This document shows positions 40,079-48,800 of a DNA stretch of 64,000 nucleotides, piece by piece. The stretch spans positions 47,141-111,140 of IMG/VR virus record IMGVR_UViG_3300043499_000238; one strand, 5' to 3'. The notes below the pieces were generated by a model that saw only the letters and a list, made by a program, of their open reading frames with translations, did no database searches and had not been told where the DNA came from. Every line of letters begins with the position of its first letter. The first letter of the stretch is position 1. Position numbers and translations under genes: made by a program. The DNA is from a virus.

Positions 40079-40426
40079 ATGACCGGCTCCATCACACCGC
40101 CGCCCGCGGGCACCACCTTCACCAAGGATCCGGTGCTGATCACGACCGTCGTGTTCTTCATCATCTTCGGTGTGGCCTCGTTGCTCACGGCGACCGGTGT
40201 CTTCTCCGACACGGTCGGCGGCATCATCATGGGCATCATCACCGTGCTGTGGGGCGGCGTGCAGTTGATGATGGTCAAGCCCGCCACCGTGCCGCGACAA
40301 CCGCTCGCCGAGCTGGCCTACGAGAACCAGCAACCTGCTGGCTCCGTCATGCCTCCGTCCACTCAGGTGGTCGAGGTAGCCGATCTCCCCATCGATCAAC
40401 AACCACCAACAGGAGCAACACAATGA
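40079..40426 (+). CDS. Holin-like two-helix membrane protein
   Basis: The 115-residue product has two hydrophobic helices (about residues 21-39 and 46-64: LITTVVFFIIFGVASLLTA, GGIIMGIITVLWGGVQLMM) and a polar, Pro/Gln-rich C-terminal tail. Two helices, small size and a place two genes before the endolysin fit a holin. The short acidic gene overlaps its stop. Typical holin dual-start features are not obvious. Confidence 0.68.
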   Translation: MTGSITPPPAGTTFTKDPVLITTVVFFIIFGVASLLTATGVFSDTVGGIIMGIITVLWGGVQLMMVKPATVPRQPLAELAYENQQPAGSVMPPSTQVVEVADLPIDQQPPTGATQ

Positions 40427-40554
40427 GCGACGACGACACCGCCACTGACGTCGAGGCGATCCCCGCCGGGGAAGAGACCGACGACGACTTCGTGAGCGAT
40501 CCCGTCGACCCCGATGCGGATGACGACGACAACGACGTCGATGACGATGGCTGA
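40423..40554 (+). CDS. Tiny highly acidic protein
   Basis: The 43-residue frame starts at ATG 40423, overlapping the preceding stop. The product is almost half Asp/Glu (DPDADDDDNDVDDDG at the end). It overlaps the endolysin start by 8 bases. An acidic peptide between holin and endolysin could modulate lysis, but it may be no more than a translational coupler. Confidence 0.5.
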   Translation: MSDDDTATDVEAIPAGEETDDDFVSDPVDPDADDDDNDVDDDG

Positions 40555-41590
40555 GGTCAAGTACCCGTACGGGTACGCCAACCCTCCGGCGATGCTCACG
40601 CTCGATGAGATCTTCGCCAAGGCGCCGGTCGCCATGCTCCACTCGGAGTACAAGAAGCGCTTCAAGGGGCTGATGGTCGCGGGCGGCGGCAGGTTCAGCA
40701 TCGGAGGCGCCGGGCGCACGACCAAGCAGCAGGAGACCGTGTTCCTGCAGCGGCACCACGAGGTGAAGAGCGGAGGGTGCTGCGGCTACAACGGCAAGCG
40801 GTACCAGCTCAACACCGGCATGGCGCACGCTGCGCCGCCTGGTCGCTCGTTCCACGAGCCGCTCGTGCAGGGTGCGGCGTCGGCTGTCGACGCCATCGGC
40901 GACCTCAAGTGGGCCGCCCTCAACTGCGAGGCGTACGGCCTGGAGCAGGCGACGTGGGGCGGGGAGATCTGGCACTTCCAGTTCTCCGAGTTCCCGCACA
41001 GCGTTGCTCAGTGGCAGAAGTCGGGCAGCCCTGCACCGCAGAACTGGAAGCTGCCCACGTCGGGCGGCGGAGGTGGCAGTCCCACGCCGCCGGTCCAGCC
41101 GAACACGTACACCGTCAAGTCGGGCGACTCGTGGTACGGGATCGCCAGCAAGGTCGGCTGCACGCCGGAGGCGCTGGTCGCCGCCAACCCGCCTGCCACG
41201 ATGAGCACCGTCATCCATCCGGGCGACGTGCTCAAGCTCCCGAGCGGAGTGGCGCCGCCTGCGAGTACCGACTGGAAGGCGTACGGCGCCGCCGCCAAGA
41301 CGCCGCCAGGCAACCCGCAGCTCGTGCTCGGGGTGATCCACCCCAACGCACAAGAGGTGCAGGCGATCCTCTGCTCGATGCCCAAGCCCGCCGCCGACGG
41401 CGGAGCACCGTGCTACCCGCCGGAGAAGGTCGACAAGGACACCGTCAAGGGCGGGCCGCCGACCGACAACCTGTGGGGCGACCAGAGCGTCGCTGACCTC
41501 AAGTGGTGGCAGGGCAAGAACGGGCTGACGTCCGACGGTCAGTTCGGCCCGAAGACCTCCTCGAAGATGACGAGCGTGCGCGGCAAGTAA
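40547..41590 (+). CDS. Endolysin: M15-like peptidase, LysM and peptidoglycan-binding domain
   Basis: The 347-residue product has three parts. Residues about 40-170 resemble an M15/VanY peptidase: RTTKQQETVFLQRHHEVKSG, GRSFHEPLVQGAASAVDAIG and EIWHFQFSEF supply possible zinc ligands His, Asp and His. Residues 187-233 are a LysM domain (YTVKSGDSWYGIASKVGCTP). Residues 270-345 are a PG_binding_1-type domain (LWGDQSVADLKWWQGKNGLT, FGPKTSSKM). The peptidase is related in layout to the one in the tape measure. It would cleave the host wall at lysis. I chose ATG 40547 over an earlier in-frame ATG inside the acidic gene. Confidence 0.88.
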   Translation: MAEVKYPYGYANPPAMLTLDEIFAKAPVAMLHSEYKKRFKGLMVAGGGRFSIGGAGRTTKQQETVFLQRHHEVKSGGCCGYNGKRYQLNTGMAHAAPPGRSFHEPLVQGAASAVDAIGDLKWAALNCEAYGLEQATWGGEIWHFQFSEFPHSVAQWQKSGSPAPQNWKLPTSGGGGGSPTPPVQPNTYTVKSGDSWYGIASKVGCTPEALVAANPPATMSTVIHPGDVLKLPSGVAPPASTDWKAYGAAAKTPPGNPQLVLGVIHPNAQEVQAILCSMPKPAADGGAPCYPPEKVDKDTVKGGPPTDNLWGDQSVADLKWWQGKNGLTSDGQFGPKTSSKMTSVRGK

Positions 41591-41616
41591 CCCCCCAGCA
41601 CCCTGATCGGAGGACG

Positions 41617-41976
41617 GTGCCTGAGCAACCACAGCGTCCTCCACGAGTGCCGCTCATGCCTCGTCCTCCGATCAGGAACATGACGGACTTCATCGTCTTC
41701 GCCTTCATCACGATCATCGTCTTCATCCTGATGTCGGCGGCGGTGACGCTCGTGCTGATGTCCATCTTCCGGCCCGAGCAGGACAACGCGCGGCTGGTGA
41801 CCATACTGGCCGACGTGACCACGTCGTTGATCTCGGCGCTGGTCGGCTTCCTCGCTGGCAAGGGCCAGGGGCGTAGCGACGCCGAGGAGGCGCACAAGGA
41901 GCAGGAGCTGCGCATCGAGGAGATCAAGGCGCACGTCCCAGCACCGACGCCAGTGGGCAAGGACGGCGACGTGTGA
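41617..41976 (+). CDS. Second holin-like or spanin-like membrane protein
   Basis: The 119-residue product starts at GTG 41617 with GGAGG upstream. After a Pro/Arg-rich head it has one strong hydrophobic segment (about 27-49: FIVFAFITIIVFILMSAAVT...) and a second weaker one (about 68-85, TTSLISALVGFLAGKGQ), then a charged helical tail. It directly follows the endolysin and could be a second holin or antiholin. The collagen-like gene starts at a GTGA overlap with its stop. Confidence 0.6.
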   Translation: MPEQPQRPPRVPLMPRPPIRNMTDFIVFAFITIIVFILMSAAVTLVLMSIFRPEQDNARLVTILADVTTSLISALVGFLAGKGQGRSDAEEAHKEQELRIEEIKAHVPAPTPVGKDGDV

Positions 41977-42761
41977 GACCGATGCAGGGCATTGTCGCCA
42001 TCGCCGTTGTCGGTACGGCGGTCACTTGCGGTGCTGTCGCTGCAGGCGTCAACATCCGCAACGGCAACGAGCTACCACCTGCGCCGGTCAACGTGGTCGA
42101 CGTCAACGGTGCTGGTGTCGTGGAGACACCAGGCGGTGGCTCAGTCGTTGTCATCGAGGGCGAGCGCGGCCCGCAGGGCGTTCCCGGTGACCAAGGTGAG
42201 CAAGGAGACCAAGGTGAGCAGGGCATCCAAGGAGAGCAGGGCGACCCGGGTCCGCCGGGCAGTGTCGGCGAGCAAGGACCGCCTGGGAGCACGGGAGAGC
42301 GTGGTCCTGTTGGGCCTGCTGGCCGTGACGGGAGTCCTGGTCTCGCTGGCGCTCAAGGCGAGCAAGGCGCCCAAGGAGTCCCCGGTGACACCGGAGGCGT
42401 CGGACCGCCCGGTGAGGTAGGTCCGCAAGGCCAGCAGGGCGAGCAGGGAGCTACCGGAGCGCAGGGTCCGCCGGGCCAGGACGCTCAGAACGTGCCCGTG
42501 CCCGGGCCTCAGGGCGAGCAGGGCGCTGCTGGTCCAGCAGGACCGCCAGGACCGGCCGGGGAGTCCGTTACCGGCCCGCAGGGTCCACCGGGAGCGCAGG
42601 GCGCTCAAGGCGAGCCAGGAGCGCAAGGAGAGCAAGGTCCGCAGGGCGAGCAGGGACCAGCGGGCCAGGACGGTGGCTCGTGCCCTGGCTCGATCCAGAC
42701 GTTCATCGTGCACGTACTCGACGGCCCCAACAAGACGATCCAAGCGTGCGTAGTTGGGTGA
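41973..42761 (+). CDS. Membrane-anchored or secreted collagen-like protein
   Basis: The 262-residue product starts at GTG 41973. Residues 4-27 are hydrophobic ([20 protein letters not shown]), an uncleaved anchor or signal. From about residue 55 to 235 it is Gly-X-Y collagen repeats rich in Pro, Gln and Glu ([20 protein letters not shown]), with a few breaks. It ends with a short non-repeat tail ([20 protein letters not shown]), possibly a trimer cap. Collagen-like proteins occur in tail fibres and in phage-coded surface proteins. The hydrophobic start here points to the envelope rather than the virion. Its start overlaps the preceding gene's stop by 4 bases, so it belongs to the lysis block. 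Confidence 0.82.
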   Translation: MRPMQGIVAIAVVGTAVTCGAVAAGVNIRNGNELPPAPVNVVDVNGAGVVETPGGGSVVVIEGERGPQGVPGDQGEQGDQGEQGIQGEQGDPGPPGSVGEQGPPGSTGERGPVGPAGRDGSPGLAGAQGEQGAQGVPGDTGGVGPPGEVGPQGQQGEQGATGAQGPPGQDAQNVPVPGPQGEQGAAGPAGPPGPAGESVTGPQGPPGAQGAQGEPGAQGEQGPQGEQGPAGQDGGSCPGSIQTFIVHVLDGPNKTIQACVVG

Positions 42762-42800
42762 GGTCACCGCCGAGTTAGTCCTGCGTGGGAAACTGGCGAG

Positions 42801-43331
42801 GTGACCATGACGTCGAGCGTCTTCGGTCCCGGCACCTGGTCGATGGACTACTTGGTGACGGGCGGCTGGGCCTACGCGCCCATCGGTGACGTCTACCCGC
42901 TGGAGCCGATCTGGTCGGAGAGCCATGGCGTCACGGGCGAGACCATCAACGTCGCCGACGAGCAGAACTACTACTCGCTGGTGTGCCCGTACTACGCCGA
43001 CATCGACCCGTACTTCATCGTGCAGGTGACCGAGGACGACCTCGACACCGAAGACGTCGAGGAGGACGTGCCGATCGGCCCCGTGTCCACCACGGCGTGG
43101 TGCTGGCTGCCGTGGGGCTGGAGCACCGAGCACCAGGTGCTCGTGCAGCAGGTGATGAGCGGCACCGCTCCCGACGAGGTGTGGACCGGCAAGTTCAAGG
43201 TCACGTTCGAGAAGCCACTGCGCCAGGCGATCGGTCCCAACACGTTGGCCAAGTTCGCCTTCGACTTCTGGATCACCGGGGACATGGAGCGCATCCGGTT
43301 GGCCTTCGGCGACGTGGTGTTCCGACGGTGA
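42801..43331 (+). CDS. Fibre-region beta-rich protein
   Basis: The 176-residue product starts at GTG 42801. It is rich in Trp, Tyr and Val, with an acidic insert (TEDDLDTEDVEEDV). Sequence like WCWLPWGWSTEHQVLVQQVM and KFAFDFWITGDMERIRLAFG suggests a beta-sandwich, perhaps a binding module. It leads the rightward fibre block and overlaps the next gene by 4 bases. No family is recognised. Confidence 0.6.
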   Translation: MTMTSSVFGPGTWSMDYLVTGGWAYAPIGDVYPLEPIWSESHGVTGETINVADEQNYYSLVCPYYADIDPYFIVQVTEDDLDTEDVEEDVPIGPVSTTAWCWLPWGWSTEHQVLVQQVMSGTAPDEVWTGKFKVTFEKPLRQAIGPNTLAKFAFDFWITGDMERIRLAFGDVVFRR

Positions 43332-43573
43332 CCGACACCATCAACGAGGCTGCGCTCGGGCCGAAGCGCAAGTTCACGGCGACCGTCGCCTTCCCGCAGT
43401 CGCGCGTGACCACGGCGCGCAGTGACGAGGTCGACTTCGTCACCGGCCCTGGCGGAACGCCGGGGACACCCGGGCCTCCCGGGCCGCAGGGCGAGTGGAC
43501 GAAGATGACCCAGGCCGACTACGACGCCCTGCCCAACAAAGACCCCAACGTTCTGTACGTGATCATCGGATAA
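43328..43573 (+). CDS. Short collagen-linker tail-fibre protein
   Basis: The 81-residue product starts at GTG 43328 (GTGA overlap). Residues about 40-56 are a brief Gly-X-Y collagen stretch (GGTPGTPGPPGPQG). The rest ends with MTQADYDALPNKDPNVLYVI, the short ADYDAL-P-KD-LYVI motif that ends many actinophage minor tail proteins. Such pieces act as fibre adaptors. It belongs with the two genes around it. Confidence 0.68.
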   Translation: MTDTINEAALGPKRKFTATVAFPQSRVTTARSDEVDFVTGPGGTPGTPGPPGPQGEWTKMTQADYDALPNKDPNVLYVIIG

Positions 43574-43586
43574 GGAGCAACCGGCC

Positions 43587-44168
43587 ATGCGCCACTTCGG
43601 CACCAGCTACCAGTTCGCCCACCATCGCACCGTCGATGGCGAGCGCTGTCTCATTTGGGGCAACGGCATTGGGGAACTGCTGATCCCCGTCAACTCGATC
43701 GAGTACGCCGAGGCTCTCGGCGATCGTGGTTGGCAGAACAACGCTCTCGTCAACGAGGGCGAGGACGAGTTGCTCAACACGTACTTCCGTGGACTGGCCA
43801 AGAAGACCACGCTCTACGGGCGGCTGTACGGCGCCGGGACCATTGTCGAAACGTCGACCCTCGCTGCTCCGGTGGCGACCGAGCTTGCTGCCACGAACGG
43901 CTACGCCCCGGCCACGCAGTGTGCATGGACGGTCGGCAACACCGACTTCGGTGCGCCCGCCGATGTCTCCGGCTCGCAGACGACGACTTCGACCACCAAG
44001 ACGTTCACCGCCACGGGTGGAGCGTGGGCACCAGCGGTGCAGCTCATCCTGTCCGATGCGGCCACCGGTACGTCGGGCAAGCTCATCGCCTGGGTGGCTC
44101 TGTCGGCCACCCGTACGCTCGCCGCCACCGACACTCTCGACGTCTCGGTTGCTGTTGGCCTGAACTAG
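43587..44168 (+). CDS. Minor tail/fibre protein
   Basis: The 193-residue product starts at ATG 43587 with AAGGAGCAA upstream. The first 80 residues include CLIWGNGIGELLIPVNSIEY and YFRGLAKKTTLYGRLYGAGT, as in tail-fibre bases. The second half is a Thr/Ala-rich beta domain (AWAPAVQLILSDAATGTSGK, LSATRTLAATDTLDVSVAVG). Its place and composition fit a fibre subunit. No named family. Confidence 0.62.
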   Translation: MRHFGTSYQFAHHRTVDGERCLIWGNGIGELLIPVNSIEYAEALGDRGWQNNALVNEGEDELLNTYFRGLAKKTTLYGRLYGAGTIVETSTLAAPVATELAATNGYAPATQCAWTVGNTDFGAPADVSGSQTTTSTTKTFTATGGAWAPAVQLILSDAATGTSGKLIAWVALSATRTLAATDTLDVSVAVGLN

Positions 44169-44171
44169 CTC

Positions 44172-44885
44172 ATGGCCGCTTCGGCCGTCAGCTTCAACGG
44201 CACGAACACCCGGTACACCCGAACGGCGCTCGGCCTGGGCGGCTCGTTCACGATGGCATGCTGGGTCAAGATCGTGGTCGACCAGAACACCTACACATCG
44301 GTACTGGCCCAGGGCGACGGAGCGAGCAACTACTACCACCTCGGTACCGGTAGCACCGGCACGCTGTTCACCAGAGACTCGACGTCAGGTGCTGGGGCCA
44401 ACAGTGGCTACGACTTCCCGATCGGTACGTGGGTGTACATCGCCACCGTCAACGACACCGGAGCGGGCAACGATCTGATGGGCTACAAGCCCGCTGGCGG
44501 GTCGTGGACGCCTCTCGCACTGGGCGCTGCCACAGTCACGGGACCGAGCGATACCAACACGTTCTACATCGGGGCTGACTCGTTCGGCGGCTGGCTCAAC
44601 GGCTCGGTCGCCGCCGTCAAGATCTGGACCGTTGCACTCACCGACGCTGAGCTACAGGCCGAGGCCGCCACCTACGCACCGGTCAAGACATCCGGGCTGT
44701 GGGCGGCGTACTCGTTCGAGAACGGCCCGCAGACCAACGACGAGAGCGGTAACGGTAGGACGTTGACGGCAGCAGGAACGCCGACCCTCGACGCCTCGGG
44801 GCCACCCATCACCGGTAGCGGTCCACCGCCGACGTTCATCCTCACGCCGATCGTCGCCGTGCCAGCCATGCCCATGGGAGGATAG
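44172..44885 (+). CDS. LamG/concanavalin-like fibre protein
   Basis: The 237-residue product is largely one LamG-like jelly-roll domain: VSFNGTNTRYTRTALGLGGS, SFTMACWVKIVVDQNTYTSV, a central GYDFPIGTWVYIATVNDTGA, and the C-terminal AAVKIWTVALTDAELQAEAA followed by ENGPQTNDESGNGRTLTAAG, the usual end of such domains. Such domains bind glycans. It probably recognises the host surface. Related modules appear in the 1805-residue protein (LTWCCWFKTTSL, FKVWKAALTQAQLEAEMA). Confidence 0.82.
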   Translation: MAASAVSFNGTNTRYTRTALGLGGSFTMACWVKIVVDQNTYTSVLAQGDGASNYYHLGTGSTGTLFTRDSTSGAGANSGYDFPIGTWVYIATVNDTGAGNDLMGYKPAGGSWTPLALGAATVTGPSDTNTFYIGADSFGGWLNGSVAAVKIWTVALTDAELQAEAATYAPVKTSGLWAAYSFENGPQTNDESGNGRTLTAAGTPTLDASGPPITGSGPPPTFILTPIVAVPAMPMGG

Positions 44886-44889
44886 GTAC

Positions 44890-45396
44890 ATGACCGAAAC
44901 GTTCGCAGCACCTGGATCGCCGTGTACCGCACGAGCCAACTCTGGTGCTTCCATGGTCTCGGGTGAGGACGTACTCACCTGCGACAAGGTGCTCGGCGCC
45001 TACGGCGAGCACTCCGGCAGCCACCACGATCCGATGAAGGGCGATTGGAGCCAGATGCTCGCCGACCCAGCCTTTGATCCACTGGCCGGTACGGTCCCCT
45101 ACGACCCAGCCGAGCTGCCTCCGGGGATACCGCTGACGTTGACGAGCAGCAACCCGACCGGACTCACTCAGGGCACCAGCAGCAACACCGTTGTGTTGAC
45201 CGGCAGCGGCTTCGTCGATGGCTTGATGGCCGGACTCAACGGGGTCGCGGTCCCGACGACGTTCACCGACGAGACGACGGCATCGTTCGTCACCGTGGTC
45301 GAGATGACGGAACCGGCTGGCCAGGCGGCGATATACGTCTACATCCCCGGTGGCGATCGGTCCAACGACATTCCATTCACGATTTGGGGGGCGTAA
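44890..45396 (+). CDS. IPT/TIG-domain fibre protein
   Basis: The 168-residue product has a C-terminal IPT/TIG-like Ig fold (about residues 78-165): LTLTSSNPTGLTQGTSSNTV, VLTGSGFVDGLMAGLNGVAV and IYVYIPGGDRSNDIPFTIWG. The N-terminal 75 residues include CTARANSGASMVSGEDVLTC with two Cys. It lies within the fibre block and its stop overlaps the next ATG. Such Ig modules are common in tail decorations. Confidence 0.72.
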   Translation: MTETFAAPGSPCTARANSGASMVSGEDVLTCDKVLGAYGEHSGSHHDPMKGDWSQMLADPAFDPLAGTVPYDPAELPPGIPLTLTSSNPTGLTQGTSSNTVVLTGSGFVDGLMAGLNGVAVPTTFTDETTASFVTVVEMTEPAGQAAIYVYIPGGDRSNDIPFTIWGA

Positions 45397-45863
45397 TGAG
45401 GTGGTCTCTCGCAGGCCGCTCAGCGGCGACAGCAGCGACGGCGAACCACTGTGCCTGTCAGCTCTGGAACGCATCCTCGACTCGCACCATTTGGGTGACG
45501 GCGATCGGCTGGAGCAAGACCGTTGCCACGGCCGATCAGGTGGCGTTGAAGCGCTCGACGGCACGAGGCGCCACCCCGGCGACCACGGTCACGCCGACGA
45601 TCGCCTCCGACTGGGAGCGTGAGATCATCCCGCCGTCGCTGGCGGTGCTGGAGCTGGCGCTGTTCACCACTCAGCCCACGCTCGAAGGTGTGGCGCTGTT
45701 CCAGTACAGCCTCCCGGCTGCGCAGGCGTCTGGCTTCATCCTGCCGTTCGAGACCAAGGATCTGCAGGGGATCAAGCTCATCCCCGGTGCAGGGTTGTGT
45801 CTCTACACACCGGTCGCCACCATCCTGCAACCGGCTGACGTCTTCTTCAACATCTACGAGTAG
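45396..45863 (+). CDS. Fibre-region protein
   Basis: The 155-residue product starts at ATG 45396, overlapping the previous TAA. The first 60 residues have CACQLWNASSTRTIWVTAIG and the rest is beta-rich (LAVLELALFTTQPTLEGVAL, LIPGAGLCLYTPVATILQPA). It resembles small structural tail proteins that add receptor-facing beta barrels. No family is recognised. It stands just before the giant adhesin. Confidence 0.6.
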   Translation: MRWSLAGRSAATAATANHCACQLWNASSTRTIWVTAIGWSKTVATADQVALKRSTARGATPATTVTPTIASDWEREIIPPSLAVLELALFTTQPTLEGVALFQYSLPAAQASGFILPFETKDLQGIKLIPGAGLCLYTPVATILQPADVFFNIYE

Positions 45864-45873
45864 GAGCTGAGCC

Positions 45874-48800
45874 GTGCCGATCTATCGGACCGGCGCTGGC
45901 ATCTACACCGTCGTCCAGACGTGGGGTCAACTGACTGGTGGTGCTGTTGACGTAGCGAGCTTCGTCTCGCAGGTCAACGTCGCTGCGCCGCCGGTCGTCC
46001 CGCAGCGTTACGTCTCGCCGCTGAACATCGCCGTCCCATCGCTCTACCTCGTCCCCACCCCGACTGCCTACGTCGAGACCGGGCTGTCGATCTCGATCAC
46101 CGCCACCGTCGCCACCGTGACGGAGTCGGCCAAGTACAGAGAGCCGTGTGTCGTCACCGGCACTCCCTACCTCTACCCCACCACCGGCCGGGCCACCACG
46201 CCAGACCCCGGCATCCCTCCCTATCCCTTCCACTGGCTGGCCAAGCTGCGTGGTCCGCAGAGCACCTCGGCCTCCGACCAGTACGTCGCCAGCCAGGGCG
46301 CCGCATCCGGCTCCTACTCCTACGAGTTGGCCCGCCGTGGTACCTCGACGGCGACATCTGCGACTGGTGCTTACGTCAGTAGTGACGGGACTAACCGCTT
46401 CTTTGCCTCTGCTACGGCGCCGATCGACAAGGTGAATCCTCAGTACATCGCCGCCAGCATTCAGGACGACACCGTCAACACACGAGCCATTGTGTACACG
46501 TCTCCCGATGGCACGACGTGGACCCAGTACGGCTCCAACTCGAACACCAGGGTCACGGCGCTGTTCGACTCCAACGATGTGGTACGTATCGGGGGTCGAG
46601 CTAACGACACCAGCCTTGGTCGGTGGGACGACCGCATCTACTGGGTCGAGATGCGTAGCGGCCTCACCATCGGTGGTGGGACGTTGCTGTGGCGCTTCGA
46701 TGCGTCGGAGTGGGGTACCAGCACGACGTTGGTCGACCCTCGTGGTCTGACATGGACGTTGTCGGCAGCCGGTGCCATCGTCCAGCCGCCGGGTGTCGAG
46801 GCGACGGTCACCAGCACTGACATCTACCGCCAACATGAGCCTGGCCTCTCCATCCCGATCACAGCAACGGTCACCTGCACCGATGCGCTGAGGCACGCCT
46901 ATCAGGATCTCGGCCTCTCGATCACCATCGCCGCTGCCGTTACCGCAACCGACGTGGCCCACCGCAAGGAGATCGGCCTGTCACTGCCGATCGTCGGAAC
47001 GACAACGACATCCGACATCATCCACCGCAAGGAGCTTGCGCTCTCCGTTGCGATCGCGGCGACCGTCGCCTGCACCGACACCTACCACGCAGGGTCCACC
47101 AGCCAGAACTACAACGAGACCGGGCGCGTCCTGGCCATCGCCGCCACGACCACGCTGCCCACCACCTCGGCGCACTACCACGAGATCGGCACCCCGACCG
47201 CAGCTCCCTACCGCTTCGCCGAGGACTGGAACACCGCCGACGCCAGCAACTGGGACTTCCTCAAGTGGCCGCACCAGCGTCCGTTCGACTCGATCTCGGG
47301 CGGCGTGGGGATGATGGCGACGGGTGGCAGCCCGACGCAGGTCTACGGCGATACGTACGTCGAAGACTTCGAGATGACGGTCAAGATGACGTGGCCGTCG
47401 TCCATTGGCGGGCAGTATCCCGAGATCGCCTGGCGAGTCGCCGACGGCATGGGGAACATCGGCAGCATCACCGCCTACGCCATCCAGATCAACGGCTCGG
47501 GCAACGGCATCGACATCTTCAAGATCGGTGCGTACTCCTCGATCGGCAGCGCCTCCGACGCTTCGCTGTTTGCTGCTGGCACACGGTGGTTCAAGATCCG
47601 TGTGGTCGGCAACAACCACAAGGTCAAGTGGTGGCTCGACGGCTCGGCCGAACCAGGCACCTGGAACATCGACGCCACCGACGCCACGCCCCTCACCGAC
47701 TCCGCCGGTCTGCCAGTCGTGGGAGGTGGCATCGGCTTCCGCTACTGGGGCGCTACGCAGATCTGGTACGACGACCTCACCGTCACCGACCTGAACAGCA
47801 CGCCACTGCCGATCGACGGCTCGCTCCGCATGCTGAGCCACGGCAAGGTCAACATGGCGGGCAACGCCAACGTCTTCAACGTCGACACCGACCTGACGTG
47901 GTGCTGCTGGTTCAAGACGACCTCCCTCGTCGTCGGCTGCCCGGTGATGTCGTTGTTCAACGGCGGCTCCAACTACTGCATCACGACCCTGCAGTCCGAC
48001 GGTGTGCTGCGCCAGTACATGAGCACGGGCGACTTCAACATCGGCACCACCCTCTCGCTCAACACTTGGTACTTCATCGCCCTGTCTCGCTCGATCACCG
48101 GAGGCTCCGACCTCTACTGGGCGCCGCAGGGCACAACGACGTTGAGCAGTGTGCACAGTGCCAGCGTCGGTGTCGTCACCGGTCAGCCGCTGCGCCTGCT
48201 GTCGGACGAGTACGGCAGCAGCCCCTACGAGATGGGTGCCGCCTTCAAGGTGTGGAAGGCAGCGCTCACCCAGGCCCAGCTCGAAGCGGAGATGGCGACC
48301 TACAGCGCCGTGCGCACCGCCAACCTGTTCGCCTCGTGGCCCATGCGCAACGGGCTGAGTCCGTACTCGGAGAACCCCGTCGACAACAACCTGCTGCTCT
48401 ACTACGAGGCGGGCGGCATGGTCTCGGGGCCGGTGGCTTCCTTCCTCACCGATGCACCGGTACCGAGTGGTGGTGCGGGCAGTGGGTTGGCGATCGCGGT
48501 GGCAGCGGTCACCACTGCGACGGACAAGAAGGCGTACGCCGAGCTGGCGCTCTCCATCCCGATCGCAGCGACCGTCACCGAGACAGACCTGATCCACCGC
48601 AAGGAGCTGTCCCTCCCGCTCCCGGTGGCGGCAACGGTCACCGAGACCGGCGGGGCGCACTTCAAGGAGCTTGCGCTATCGCTCCCCATCGCCGCCGTCG
48701 TAGCGGTCAACGACGCCTTCGGCCACCTCGGCAACTTCTCGGACCTCAACCTGTCGATCCCGATCTCTGGCGCTGTGGTGACGACCAGCAAGGCGACGTT

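Noticed and set aside
42165-42675. Alternative frames within the collagen-like gene as separate genes
   Set aside because: The repetitive GGN codons keep all frames open; only the Gly-X-Y frame has a coupled start and sensible ends.
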